Below, piece by piece: positions 28,001 through 41,103 of a stretch of 64,000 nt of DNA; position 1 is the stretch's first letter; every line of letters starts with the position of its first letter. The notes under the pieces were generated by a model. It ran no database searches and had not been told where the DNA came from. It was given only the letters and a program-made list of their open reading frames with translations. The DNA comes from Callaeas wilsoni (Eukaryota; Chordata; Aves; Passeriformes; Callaeidae), in the NCBI GenBank assembly GCA_013398955.1, contig VWPU01002063.1, positions 124,001 to 188,000 of the forward strand, written 5' to 3'. Position numbers and translations under genes: made by a program.

Positions 28001-30988
28001 CCTACTGGTTTGTGGAACTAAAGCCTGAAAGCCATGAATCTATTAAAGAGAAAAGATGACATAGGTAGGGAGAGAATCAATACCTAATTTCTTCTCTGGA
28101 ATTGCTTAAGAAAAAGAAGGAACACAGAGAATAGTGTTGCTATCATCATAACCATATTAAGTGTGTTTTTCTTAAAAGCCATGTATGCAGATACAGATAC
28201 ACACAGGAAAACAAACAATAGATATTGGATTTGTTAAGCCTGTGTTTGTTGGACTTCTGAATTACACAAATTATTTTTCCTTGAAGAAAATTATTTTTGT
28301 TTTGATTTAGTGTTTGCCCAACAATCTCACCTCTGTGATGATTATGAAGGTGACTTGCTCCCTTAGGAATAATGTCTTATATGACACCTGATGTGTCTTA
28401 CAAATTAAGGTAGGTAAGTGGGCAATTTATCTCTGCAGATATCTCTGCAGAATCATTTCACTTTACTGACCAATACTTTAAACTTCTCCTGCACTGGGTG
28501 GGAGGCTTCTCAATTTCTTTTGCTGTGAGCAACATACCGGTTAACCCAAAACAAATTTATATGATAGATGAGACTAATTCTCCAAAAAGGAGCTCGGCCT
28601 CACACCTGCTGCAGACAGGTTTGTGGCCAACCTTCCTTGACAGAGCTGGTATGAATTCAGATTCAGCAAAGAGACTGGAACATCTCTGTGCCTCCTTTAA
28701 TGACTGTTATTTTTAGAACAGTTAAAAGCCTGCTATGCAGCGTGAAGGATATAAAGGAGTATGGAGTATGTTATATAAGAATAAAAATATAATAACTCTG
28801 AAGGAGGCAGAGGTGGGCTTTTGTCTGTTACCCATAAAACTGCCTAGTCCAGAAAGCATCTGGATGCTTTCCAGTATATAGATGTTTTTTTTCTCAAAGT
28901 GTATGCTCTTTCTTTGATGGATACCTTAATCAAATCATATTTTTAATAATGTAAATACATTTAAAGATGAAATACTTTGGCCCTGGTTCTTTACCTAAAC
29001 GTGTGGATTTTACACCATTAACTCTGGTGACTTAGCGTGGATTGCTGATGATTTGTTCCTGTGTTGCACAGATTGCGGTTTGTTTCTGTGCCCCCTTCAA
29101 GGGTGAGACCCTTCGCAGTGGTCATCTGGCTTAGCTCTGCTGAAGTGGCTGCAGTCAGAACCATAGACACAGCAGCTCCATAAATCAGAAATGCATCTGC
29201 TTCCCACACTTGGGACAGTCTTCAGCACTGAGGTGAAACTGTTTACAAGGCACTAGCGTTTCTGCCTCAGTCCTGTACACCTGTACAAAGGCAATACTTC
29301 TCTTTAAAAATTTGCAAGTTTAATTACAGACTCAGTTCTACTGGGATTGCCATGAAAGAGCTCTGGTGACTTCCATTTAATTACTTCTGATTAGACCTCT
29401 GGTGCAAGTGAAAAGCAGAATCAAGCCCAGTATAACCCAAAAGGTTGTCCAGAGTGCTCCCAAAGGAGCTGGAAAGGAGAGGCATTCTGACAAACCTCTG
29501 TGATACCTGTGTGTTTTAGCATGTGACATAAAGCAGATTTTTTTCAACCCATTAGTTGCAGTGAGTACAAATGAGGCAAAATATAATCTAAACTGGTTCA
29601 ATGAGGTCCTTCAAGTATTAGAGGTGCTTACTGAAAATGAAGTGGTTTAAATCAATCAAGAGGAACATCACTCACAAGTTAGTCGCAGACAACGAAAGTT
29701 GCATGCTAATTTTCTTTTTAACAACTTCAAGCTAATGTTAGAAAATTTCACAAAAAACCACTTCAGAACATTTACAAGATTTTTTTTTTTGTCTTTATAG
29801 ACAACTGGGTCAGATCTCAACCATCCAATGCAGATTTACCTTACTAAGGGTCAGGTACTTTGTGTAAGATGACAGACTAATGGCATTATGAAAGGACCAG
29901 TAAAACAGTGGGGTACTGATGTTCTTTTTGGGTTTTCTTTCTTATTTTGTGTCCTATTTGCTATTTAACTGCTCATATATGGTGTGCTTTTCTGTATAAT
30001 TTTGAGGAGACACTTGTGTGTGTCCTTTGCGTATGTATGTGTGTGGAAAGTAAGAAGACAGTAACGTGGCAGGAATGAAAAGGAGAGGTTTCATGTTTAT
30101 TTGAAAAGGACACCTGCAGAATTCATGCTAGATTGGCCATTGCCATGAGCCTGTTGGCCCTACAAATGTGTTTTTTGACCCATAATAGGTTACAGCTTGA
30201 TTTAATAGGTCATATTTCACTGCCTTTATGGACACCTTTACATCTTCTTTTCAGGGTAATTATCTTTACACACATCTGATGTGGCAACGTAATTGACTCC
30301 TGCTTTTGTACGGCTATAGGTTAATGAACCAAACTGATAATTTCTTTAAAGAGAATAAATCACTTGTGTATTGTTTTTGAAGTGATAGTGAAGCTGCATG
30401 TTTAGAGGGCTGCTTTTGATTTAGCAAGAACACTTTGCAGAGAGGCAGCCACCATCTGGGGCTCTCTGCTGTACAGTGCACAATGCACAGAGGTGTCCTG
30501 GAATGGAATTCCTGTCGCCAGTGGGCTAGATCCTGCAGGGCTAATGCCCCATGAACTGATCTGAAGTAAGTAAAATGATGGCAGTTCACATCCACATGGA
30601 TGCTGACCTGAAGACTAGGTGGGAAAAAGCCCTCTAAAAACCAGAAATTCATTTTTATAAAACAAAATCACAGCACCCCTAAAAAGCCCCAAATATATGC
30701 CTTTTATTCCAAAGCCAACATTTTTCCTCATGTTGTGCACCAATGTGAGTTCATTCACTTTTCAGTTCCTCATGTAGTAAAGCATGCAGTTTACTGTTTT
30801 GACGCTGGTTTGTTTTCATACAATTTAAAAGGAGTCTTTGATTAACAGCGATCATTTGGCATGCTTTCTTAACTGTTTTAAAAATCTGTTTGAACAGTGG
30901 AAGCTCTTGAGCAAGAAATGCCAAGTTTGCAGGTGCCTTTAGCACTTTTCAGGATTTTAATGGACACTGCACAATGTCATTACACCTC

Positions 30989-31002
30989 TTTTTTTTTTTT
31001 TT
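30989..31002 (+). repeat. T14 homopolymer
   Basis: Fourteen consecutive T residues, with no retrocopy body on either side. Confidence 0.88.
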
Positions 31003-31922
31003 GCTATGGCCTGAACAGAATCCAGAAAATCCTATTTGTTTTCTTATGAGAAAGGAAGGATATATTTATGGAGGGAGGGAAGCATGCCCTGATATGAAAT
31101 ATTCCCTTTTTCTGAGAATAGGCTGCAGCCCCAGAAAGTAGGCAATGTCCATGTATGTTAATTTTTTAACTTGCAGAACTTCCCTGTATGGTTTTACTTG
31201 TACATTATTGCTCTTCCTCCCTGGCTTAAGGCACAGTTTTGTGTCAAGCATTGGTTACAACCTGTCCACAAGCCATTTAAACTCTGCATTCAAGTCCAAA
31301 TGGACAAGGACTAGGAGTCTAGAACACGCCTTTACAGATGAATGGGCCTATTAACTTTAGACTACCAGTCTGAGAAAAGACAACTTGTAAGCAAGGTCCA
31401 TGCTGAGGGCCCTAATTAGTGAATGTGTGAATGCAGAGCATGTGTTCCAGAAGTCCATTCTCGTTACTATGCAGGACGTGTTGGTCTGTCTTAATAAAGA
31501 TGTCACTTCCACTTTACTATCCCCAATTTACTTTATTACTGATTAAGAAATATCTGATGGATTAATGGTACATAGAGTGCCAGAGCTTGTCTGGCCTTTT
31601 GATCAGAAAGAAGATGCAAAAGGGTCATAATCCTCTGGGTCTACCCAGCAGAGAACACGTGCATTAGGTGGGGATGCAGCCAGGTTGTCTGGCTTTATTT
31701 GGTACCTTAGTAGCCCTTGAGAGTGAGGGGCATCCAAGAGTTTTGGGGATGGAAGTGAATGGAGTCACAAATGGTTTATTTACACCTCTCCCAGCTGCTC
31801 ACTGGGGCATAGCTGAACACTGCGTGTGTTCGGTCTGCTAAACACGCACTTCTCAAACCGTGCTTATGGCTGAGTCACCAAATTCCACCCCTGGCTGGTA
31901 GGAATGGGGATTATGCATTTGA

Positions 31923-31953
31923 GGGGGGCGGTTTTTCTGTGGTTTTGCCCCCC
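31923..31953. other. G/C inverted repeat
   Basis: GGGGGGC (31923-31929) is exactly complementary to GCCCCCC (31947-31953) across a T-rich 17-nt loop. It is a strong small hairpin on paper, with no known role here. Confidence 0.6.
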
Positions 31954-32559
31954 AGCACCTTTGACCAATTTACACCAAACTTGGAATAGATGGCAGCACT
32001 CTCAGACTGGAAAGGTTTGTGAAGAACAGCGGTCAGCTAGGAGAGAGAGAGAGCTCAGCGAGGCCGTGGTGGGGAAATGGGACATGGTATGAGCCCAGCT
32101 CTCCTAATTCATTAGAGAACCTAGTCACAGAGGAGGGGACAGGCAGATGCACACTCAGACCTGTGGGAAATCCACCTTCCTCACACTGATCAAAGAACTG
32201 GTGGCTGCAAGCTTTCAATAACCTCCTTCGTCTTAGTTTTTGTACTGTGGGACACCTTCACAATCAGAACTTAGGAAGGGTGTACTGTAGAACTCTCGTA
32301 CATGGTATTTTGGAAAGTAGAACTTGGAAAATATCCCCCATAAAAAGCATCCACATGCAAATCCAGGCGCTTTCTGCAGCCCTCCATCACACCCTGCTCT
32401 TGCTGCAGTTCATCTCTCTGAGCAGGCACAGCAGCAAGCCGACAACTTCATGTACAGGAGCAGACCTGCTGAGTTCAAAGGAGCCGGGCATATACATGTA
32501 AATGTTTGCAGGATCAGGATCCTATATATTGCATGGAATTTGGCCTGGCTTTCTCCTTC

Positions 32560-32900
32560 CCTCTAGGATTTGACCTATTGTTTTTAAACACTACTGTAAT
32601 TGATGCATTTTAATATTGCTGTGATGTTATCCTGAAAGGCAACTGGGAATTAGCATACCGTATTTCATTATTTCATGACTTTTTATAGATTCATATTTAG
32701 ACTGAGCAGTGTTAAAAAGAATGTTTTATTTCATTATGCAGTTTTTAGTGAGCTTATTATCAGTAATATGTTTAGCATAAAATTTATTAGTGACATGCCC
32801 TTTAATTTAGCCTGTCTAATTGGTGCTAATTTAGTTAGATTGCATTAAATTACACCCTTTAATGTAGCTATGTGTGGGTCAAGAAATCCATTCCAACAGG
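32560..32900. other. Candidate conserved noncoding element (AT-rich, homeodomain-type motifs)
   Basis: There is no open frame of note. The block is dense in TAAT-core motifs: TAATTGATG near 32600, CTAATTGG near 32815, GCTAATTTAG and CATTAAATTA near 32830-32860, and several TTTATTAG/TTTAAT motifs. It lacks simple repeats despite its AT content. This texture (complex, non-repetitive, AT-rich) is what vertebrate developmental enhancers look like by eye. Conservation cannot be seen from one sequence, so this is a suggestion only. Confidence 0.35.
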
Positions 32901-33111
32901 TTAGGTAATTTTTCATGCAGCTGAACAGTAAAAATGGTATTAAGGTAGCTGAGAAATGCAGTCATGTTCCAAAATAATAGTTTTCCTGGATATTATTATC
33001 AGGGAAACAAGATTTCTGTTATAGGTGTTCTTTGTTTGAAGACTTACAGGGTTCATCTTCCATCTAAACTCATGTCCCCAATCTCCACAACAAAGACAAA
33101 GGGTGGGGATT

Positions 33112-33156
33112 AAGATCATTACTCTTACGTGAGGGGGGATTATTAAGAATGATCTT
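33112..33156. other. Imperfect inverted repeat (hairpin-forming)
   Basis: AAGATCATT (33112-33120) is exactly complementary to AATGATCTT (33148-33156). CTTA (33124-33127) pairs with TAAG (33144-33147), giving a 9+4 bp stem with a 3-nt bulge. The loop holds a G6 run. A bacterial-type terminator makes no sense in this context, and the hairpin may be chance. Confidence 0.6.
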
Positions 33157-35090
33157 TATTTCAGCCTTCATTCCTTCTTTATCATGCTCAGCACAAAGAT
33201 AACAGTGAAAAATATGTTGTCCCTTCTTTTATCTGAGTTTCTGCTTTCTGCTCCATTAGAATTACTTTGGTCAGATGGTTGGAGTGGAAAGTAATTGATT
33301 TGATCTCAGCAGTGTACAAAGAAGCAATCTAAGCCTGACAAAACAAAACAAAAAATCTGACCTGTAAGAGTCATCGATCTCTAGCAGTAAGAGCAGAGGG
33401 CACGGGCAGGACTCCTGGGGGCAGGTCCTCAGCTCCTGTAAATTGTTGCAGCTGTTACGAGTCAATGGTGTTTGAAGCCACTGACAATTTTGCCAGTGGA
33501 GGTCTCAGACCCTGGATTCAGTTCCCAGGTTCCTGCTCAGCCTCTAGAAAGCTCTCGCTCCTCTCTGGTCCCTGGATATGTTGCCGTCTCCACTCTGTGG
33601 AGCAGCGATTGTCACGTTCCTGTGCCTCCATTCTCTCCCTCCATCCCAAGTCATCTGCGAAGAATTAAGTCCAAGCCCAAGGCAAACTTTTGCAGTCTTT
33701 GGAGGTGTTTTACTTCCAGTGCATCAGGAAGCCCCTTCACATCTTGGTGCTGTTGGTAGCAATGGTTCCAAGAAAAGGTGGATCAGGAGGGGAAGAGTTT
33801 AAGGCTTTCTCTGAATGAATATGTGTCAGTCCAGCATACAGAGAGTGTGCTCTCAGAGCCATGGAGATCAATAAATTATCTCCTTCCAACTCCTTTTTCT
33901 TATCCAGAGACCTTGAGTCTTATATAAACATGTTTTGAGCCTGCTTCTAGGATGGCCCGTGTAGCACAATGGTTCCTTGATGTGTCTCTGCAGTTGTTTG
34001 CTGAGGTTATGTTATGATGGTGTCATCATTGCTGAAAGAGGTCTGTTGTTAAACTGCACTTTCCAATTTTATTGTCATCATCCTTTTCTCGTTGAGCTTA
34101 GTTTTACGATAGACTGCCTGAATAAGTAGAAACACTTGCTCTGTTTTCCTGTATAACCCACTCCTGACAGAGCCTTTCCATTTATAAACTTACAATTTGT
34201 AAAGGTTTCAGGTTATAATCTCAGATGCCCTACATCCTTGGAGAGCATCCAGACCACCAAACACATGGGAGCTGGGTGAGAAGGAGCAGTCGGTAGGAGC
34301 TTAGATGCAGAGCACCACTAGGAAGGAGCAACAGGGATATCAGCTGGTTTTTTACCTCTACCAGCATATATGATATTATTGCAGCTGAGTCACACGTTAT
34401 TGGAATTTTGCAGGTAACCCACAGCCTACACTCAGAAATAAAGCTGTGGCTCATTCAACTCCTTGCCTGTACCATATTTAAGTGGTTGCAGTTTTCCCCT
34501 GCAGCACCAATGAGAAAAATAACTTGAAGGAACAATACTCATAGCAATTTTCTCTTCCTACTAAGTGCTAATCCGTAGGGTATCTCCCTGGCAAAAAAGA
34601 GCCGGTTATACCAAAATATCAACCTGAGTTTCCTAACACAGCCAACCGAGCATTAAGAACAAAGTTAAATGCCTGTTAGGTCTGATCCAGAAGGGTTTTT
34701 AATTCCTTGGAAAGGACTCCCATTCAGATGTTAGAGCAGTTGTAGGGGATTTAACCCCCAGAAGGCATAGGAAAAGCCCTTTTTGAGACTGTTATCTGGG
34801 CTAAGCTTTTACCTGTTTGATTTTCGGAAGGATGTGAGATCAACTTTGCCTAACAACCAGCTGTAAAACTGGCAGAATAAAAGAGCAGCAGCAGCCCAAT
34901 TGCAAACATCATACTGAGTATTATGTTTTGGGTAAATAAATATAGAAAAGAATAAGTGGAAATCTTCCTCTAATAGGAAAATACATCAATGATACTGTAA
35001 TTAGAACCAACATTATTCAACTGCAAGAAAGTATTTATTTTACTGTGATTACAACAGTTGTTTATTCTAGGGAGCTGTATCCAGAAGCAG

Positions 35091-35132
35091 AATATCCAAA
35101 CTGGATATCCAGCAGAATATCCAGCAGCTGTC
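35091..35132 (+). repeat. Short imperfect tandem repeat of (G)GATATCCAGCAG
   Basis: AGAATATCC and GGATATCCAGCA/GAATATCCAGCA recur three times within about 40 bases. This is a small local duplication without coding meaning. Confidence 0.7.
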
Positions 35133-38100
35133 TAAAACAAGTTTCTTAAAATTCTGCTTAGTGGCTCAGTAGATACTTGTCAGGAGAGCCTCGAGACGGT
35201 GGGCTGGGCAAGTCCACCAGTACAGCTGGGTCACAGCACAGTTACAGCCCTGTGCCCCTGAGTGAGAACCTGGGGAGCAACGAGGTGGCAGCTCAGGCAG
35301 TGCAGAGAGAGCAGGCACAAGGCTGGTACAGCTGCACGCAAAATTAGTCTTTTCCAGCATCGCCATGGTCCTGCCATGCATGCAGCCATGACAGACAGAT
35401 TTTATGCCAGAGACGAGACTTAATAGCCTGGGTGTGTTTTCAGAGCTTAAACAAAAAGAGTGGATTTTTTAAAAGATGTGTGTTTATGTATTGACTTTCA
35501 ATCTAGAACAACAAATGCTCTATGCACACTGGGGTGGAGCATCCTCCTTCCAGCTATTTAAACATTCCCAAACTACACACACAGTTCAGTCCCATTCCTG
35601 TGCTCTGTCATCAGGAGAAAATGATCAGCTCCAGCAGCAAAGCCAAGTTTACAGCCAGACTCATGAGGCTGATCCCAGGTACCTCGTTACCACCTCCTGC
35701 TCACTAGACCTTCCTAGAAGGCAGCAGTTGAGGAGAGCATAGTGTCTGGACAGACTGGCTGAGGATCTCTGCCAAGGAAGGGAGAGACCAGGTATCTCTG
35801 CTTCATATACTCCTGCCTGAAATCCGGAGGTCCTGATAACCCCCAGTCATTCAAAATATTCAGAAACATTACCAGGATGTTGGATGTAAATGAACAGTTT
35901 AATAGAATGTTGTGGCTTAGTTCTGAGGCTTCATGTCAATGTAAGGGAAATTAGTCTCCCTGTGTGCTCCCCCTCTGCCCTGCTGTGAGTGTGGTGGCTG
36001 GGCTGGTCACTCTGGGCCTTGTCCTTTGTGTCCAAAGCGAGCAGAGAAGCGATGCCAGCCCTGCCCCTTGCTCTGACGAGAGCCGAGCATGCTGGAGCTG
36101 GTGCCAGGGCTGTGCCTGCCAGCACTTAACTGCATAAACAGAGACACTGGGAGGTGGTGCAGGGTTGTGCTGGGACACTTCTGCTGCAGCCATCTAGGCC
36201 ACCGAGAGTGTTCTCAATCTCATATTAGAATTACAGTTTTTGGGTTCTTGCTGTAAAGCCAAAGCTCTCATGGGAAATGCTCCATGGCTGGCTGTGTGCC
36301 TGCAGCCAAGGTGCTGGTGTAGGGAATCCTGAAATGGCTTCCCCCTGTCAGATGTGATGTGGTGTTCCCAGAGGCCCTGTGCCATTGTTCTGGCCTTTGG
36401 GGAGAGCTGGGGGTCAGACAGGGAGTGCAGTGTCTTAGACTGCATGGGGAGCATCTGGTGGAGCAGCAAGCCAGAGTCTCCCGAGAAGCCCGTGACACAT
36501 GGCACGGCCATTCGGGCATCGGGCAGTCCTTGGGGAAAGCTGCAGATTGCCCTGAATTGGTGCCTATTGCCTGCAAGTAGCAGGCACCAGCTTCTGGCAC
36601 TTGCTCATTGTTTTGAGTGCCGTTAGGTGGGACACTGCGGGGGGGATGCAAGCCAATACTTTGTATGAAAATATTTAGAAAGAGATAAGAAGAACCTGCT
36701 TTTCATCTAGTCTCATTCTTCCCTGCCAGCCTGTGCTTTCTTTCAGCTCAGGAGACTGAAATCTTCTGTTCTCTTGTAAAAAGAAGTCGCTCTGTGAGCA
36801 GAGGAGCTAATGAAGCCTGGCTTGTAATGTCTCTCTCTCATGTGGATCCTCTGATATCTTACAAAGGGTGAGCTTTATTAGCTTTTCCTGAAATGGGACA
36901 GCAGTAGGGTCCTTCTCCTCTCCCCCACTGCCTTCTTTTCAAACTCCGAAGAGTTTCCGTATCTTTTGACCTTGATGCTGGACAGCAGGGGTGAGTTGAA
37001 CACCCTTTTTGTATGAGAGCACAAACACATGCATTATTTCATACTCCCATGACTACAATCTGTGGGTGTCTCTTCTGTCAGGAATCAGGCTAAAAATAAA
37101 ACAAACAAATCCCCTGAAATTAAAAAGAAGCATCAGTGTTCTGATGACTTCAGATTTCATGGTATAAACTGAAGAATTGTCTGAAAAGGTGCAAAATAAG
37201 GCCTCTATGCGGCTGAGCTGAAATCTGCTCACTCATAGCAAAAGGAGTCGATACTTTATTAGGAGAGTGGGATGTTGCTCCTGAAACTTATATATCTGTT
37301 AACACACACACAAGACAACCTTCTCTGTTTAGTCCATGTGTCAGCTTTCCCTTTTTTTATGGTTAGAATTAGCGAGGCAGGAAAAGAATGGTTCATCCCT
37401 GCCACTAACAGGCAGAGGGAGTCAAGGGAAGCTGAAGGGGTTAAAATCAGTGCTGGCTTCAAACATCAGATTTTCCTTGTCAGTTTGTCACAAACACAAC
37501 CATATTTAAAGTCAGCTGCTTGGGTAACACCCAAAAGCTATCACTGCACTAATGCAATTATGATAGTGCATCAATTGCTGTAAATCACAAAGCTATAGAT
37601 AGGGTGTAGTTGTCATGTTCTTTGTGATTAAAAGATGTAGAATCTCTAATCACTGCAACAAGAGAGTCTGTCATCGATAAAGGGAATCTGAGGCTGGAGA
37701 GCAGTATTGATTGTGCCAAGGAATTTGCAAACTCTATTTCTCAGCTTTTGCACACTTTGAACAGCCTTTCAAAATGCACCATCAGCATCGGACACCCCTC
37801 TCCACTCCCGCACCCCCTGGGCTGGGTACTAAAAGAGCAGGTTAACATCTGCCTTGCTTTGGCTCTCTAGCAAAAGGGCATTCAGGAGATACTAATTTTT
37901 TTAGCAACTTCCTGCCCAAGGGGCCTGCTTTCGTATGTCAGAATCAGAAATGGTGTCCTGTGTTTTCACCTTGGAGGGAGTAATGACCATTCCCCAGCAC
38001 AGTCTCACATCATGCTGGTGCTGGGGGTCTCACTCTCCCCAGCTGTGCTGGTGCCAAACCTGTGCGAGCTCTGTGTGGCTGGCAGAGTGACCTGCAGAGC

Positions 38101-39301
38101 CCACAGCGTGGCCCCTGTGCTGGCCCAGCCGCAGCACCAGCCAACCTTTTCTCTGTTGTGGCTTTAAATACCTCCTTGAACTTTTGCGTAAATGATGCAA
38201 CTCCTCTACCTGTAACTGAGAATCAAGGCTTTACCTTGTGCCAGTAAGATGTCAGTTCTTATCATCCATGTTCCTCTTCTTTAATAAAACAAAACCAAAA
38301 ACACATACACAATAACCCCCCAAAATAATTTATGGCCAATATTCATAAATTATTTACATTCACACTGCAGAATTGTAGGAAAAAAATGAATATTAAATGA
38401 TCAAGTATGATGAAAATTGAAGGATAGTGCTGGATTGTCAGGCTGCTTGGTTGTTTTTCATGCATTTGACTGTTTGTTTGCTTTTCTGTCAAGAATCTCC
38501 ATGGATCAACATACGAAGAATTTATGTGATTTTTTGATTAATATGTAGCATATAGTTAGGAAGCTTTTATATGTTTATAGCTTTCATCCACAATTGCACA
38601 GTTCCTTGTACTGGTCTGTGTGCGTATGGCTGTGTGTATATGAACAATATCTGTATGTAAATGTTTTTAAACTAATATTCTTTGTATAGAAATACTATAC
38701 CCTCATGTTGCAATTTTTCTGGTTTTCACCACTCTCTTCTTTATGCTTGGGTGGTCATATTTTGAAATTTCCCCAGGACCAGTTTTTCATGCAGTCACGT
38801 TTCTCATCACATCTGAAGGATGTTGTGCTTCGCATGGTAATTAGGTCCTCTTTGTTTCATCTGCTGAACCGCTCTCTGTTACTTCCTGCAGCACGCTCAG
38901 GACTGGAGGCTATTGCTGAAATGTTAGAGCAGTGGAGATTCTCTAGGAGTAAACAGCTTCATGTTAACTTGGGGGTTTTTGGTTTTTTTTAACGCTGATT
39001 TACATCCTGTTTAAACCTTGTGCAATTATACTTATCCTTCTTGCTTTCTTAGAGTAATGCCATTTATTGAAATAATTTATTATTGCATGGTGTGGCTAGT
39101 GGGCGTATATGGAAATCATCTGAGTATTTACACAAACGTATGACTTTATATATAAAATCCCACAAGTATCTCTGTCCCTCCCTAAGGCTTGGAAAAGCTG
39201 ATGGCTTAGCTGGGAGCGCAAGCTGCTGTCAAGCATTGCAGAGTTTATGCTTTCATGGCTGAAAAGAAGGCTCTGATTGTTAGTTTTTCTGACCCCACTG
39301 A

Positions 39302-39376
39302 GGGCAGGCTGAGGGTGGCTTTGGGCTGTGTTTGGGGGCCTGAGCAGGCTCTGGGCAGGGGGGCAGTTTGCAGGGG
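39302..39376 (+). other. Cluster of G-tracts
   Basis: Seven runs of three to six G residues lie within 75 bases on the plus strand, at about 39302, 39313, 39323, 39334, 39352, 39358 and 39373. Loop lengths vary up to about 13 nt, so a G-quadruplex is possible but not of the tight canonical form throughout. It lies inside a GC-rich patch (39250-39520) with overlapping open frames on both strands that look like composition artefacts. Confidence 0.5.
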
Positions 39377-41087
39377 AGCCGCCCTTTGTGGATGCTGGGA
39401 CAGGGACCTGCACATGGCTCAGCAGGGACCGGCAGCCAGCGCTCCTGTGAGCTTGGCCAGGCCATCTCTGAGAAAGGAGCTTCTGCCAGCACAGTTTTAT
39501 TACCTCCCTTCTAACCCTCAAGTTACAACAGAGAAACAACTCCTAAGTTTTTAGCTTTTGTTATTTAAAAGAAAACTTTCCAAACCTGCATGACCCCTTT
39601 TGCTGGTGTGGCCAGCTCCTGCATTTTAGGGCTGGCAGGTTGCTCCAGTGGGAGCCAAAGGGCAACTCGTGTGAGGCAGCTCAGGTTGTGCTGCTGCACC
39701 AGTGAACCCTGATGGAGCTGGGGAAGGCAACAGAAATCAGGTCAGGTTTGCCCTGAGGCTGCTGGGGAACCCCTGCCTGGGGTCCCTGCAGAGAGACAGT
39801 CAGGGCAGGAGCACTGGAAATGCCTACGGTGTCTCAAGAAATGTGAAGTGATCTAGTAACTGACCCTGAATTGCCTTTGAGTTGGTACAAAGCTCTGGAA
39901 TGCCTTTTTGCAAAACATCCCCAGTGCTGTACCAGGAGCCATCACCCTGCCTGAACTGCCTGGCTGCTGGAGGCCAGCGGGAGGGTGGATGGGCACGAGC
40001 CCTCCAAGCAGCTCACGGAGGCAGGGCAGAGGTGGCAGCAGGATTGTTTTGCCCCGTTTTGTTGAATAACACACGGAGCTGGTACGTGTTGGGTACGCTG
40101 CTGGCCCAGGTGGGGCACATGTGTAAACATGGGGGTGCAGATAGGCTTGGGAGGGATGTGAACAGCGGTGAGAGACAGCGAGTGCTTCTGCCAACACATG
40201 GAATTCCTACTGGTTGATTGTCTTTTCCTTGTTTTTCCTCTCATAATTAATAATGCTGCAGTTACTCTGATTATAATGATTACATATCCCTTTAAGTGGT
40301 ATCTAGATTGAGGTTTACATGGCATTTTTTCCTTGTTTGTGTGTTCTGCAAGCATATTAAGAAAGTCTCTAAAATAATATTACCAAACATCAAGTAAAAT
40401 CCTCTCTCCTGAAGGGCTGATGAGATCATGCGCATATGACTGTGTGTTATCTTGAGCTGACACATGGAATTAAGTCTTGGACTATCCTCACCTAGGAAGA
40501 CATCATTCTGCCAGCTTTTTCTCTCTTCTGGCCATTTCAGATACAACAGCTTTTTCTCTTCAGCCAGTTAAAGCAGGGCTGTTGTCTGGAAAAGCCAATG
40601 AGAAAAATCTGGCAATTTGATAATATCTCAGAGTTTCTTCCATTTCCTTTTGTTGAGCTTACTGGTTGCACACAAACAGAAGCATTTGTGACAAAACACC
40701 ACCCACACATTTAGCCCTGCAACAATGCTGAGATTTTAATAAACTGAGTTGTATGTGGAAGGGAAACTGGATTTTCTGTTATCCCACTGGCAAAGTTGTT
40801 GGTGAGAAAAGCCTGAAATTGAGCCTTGCAGCTCTGCAACTTGTGGGACACAGTGAAAGATCAAATTCAGCAGCGCTGCCACTTCTTTTAATATTTATTT
40901 TATTGGGTTTTAAAAATTCTAGGAAATTGTGACAATCAGGAGCAGACATTTAGGCATTTTCCTAATTGGCTTTTTTATTTACTAAAACAAATTCTGTGTT
41001 GTTTCTTTCTGGAGCTCCTGCCATTATTTTGTTTTGTTTCCTTCATGAAAGTGGTTTAACAGGTTGAAATCAGTAGGAAACTCCTCC

Positions 41088-41103
41088 TTTTTTTTTTTTT
41101 TTT
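41088..41103 (+). repeat. T16 homopolymer
   Basis: Sixteen consecutive T residues in AT-rich sequence. No target-site duplication or retroposed gene body is visible beside it, so I do not read it as a processed-transcript tail. Confidence 0.9.

Larger units (their letters stand above)
8126..32559. other. Long noncoding stretch, no gene supported
   Basis: This is mostly AT-rich unique sequence. GC-rich patches at about 8920-9250, 10620-10860, 16500-16700 and 19240-19560 carry open frames on both strands, many starting at GTG or TTG, with no recognisable domain. The minus-strand 141-codon ATG frame at 14733-15158 is the longest ATG-initiated one in this stretch, and a frame of that length is expected about once by chance in sequence of this size. 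Regulatory-looking blocks and small repeats are listed separately. Confidence 0.7.

Noticed and set aside
29780..29863. T11 tract plus TTTATAG acceptor and a 21-codon open segment
   Set aside because: The two possible donors (GTACTT or GTAAGA after TGT) are weak to moderate, two frames are open, and the peptide has no recognisable character.
30500..30565. GTAAGT-type donor near 30561 with a CACAG acceptor at about 30490
   Set aside because: All three frames between them contain stops, so it is not a coding exon. The acceptor also lacks a pyrimidine tract.
36194..36651. Overlapping minus-strand frames in a GC-rich patch
   Set aside because: Three or more overlapping frames on both strands are a composition effect. 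No domain was recognised.
39096..39554. Overlapping frames of 147 (minus) and 99 (plus) codons
   Set aside because: Both strands are open because of GC-rich composition. The minus frame starts at TTG and neither looks like a known protein.
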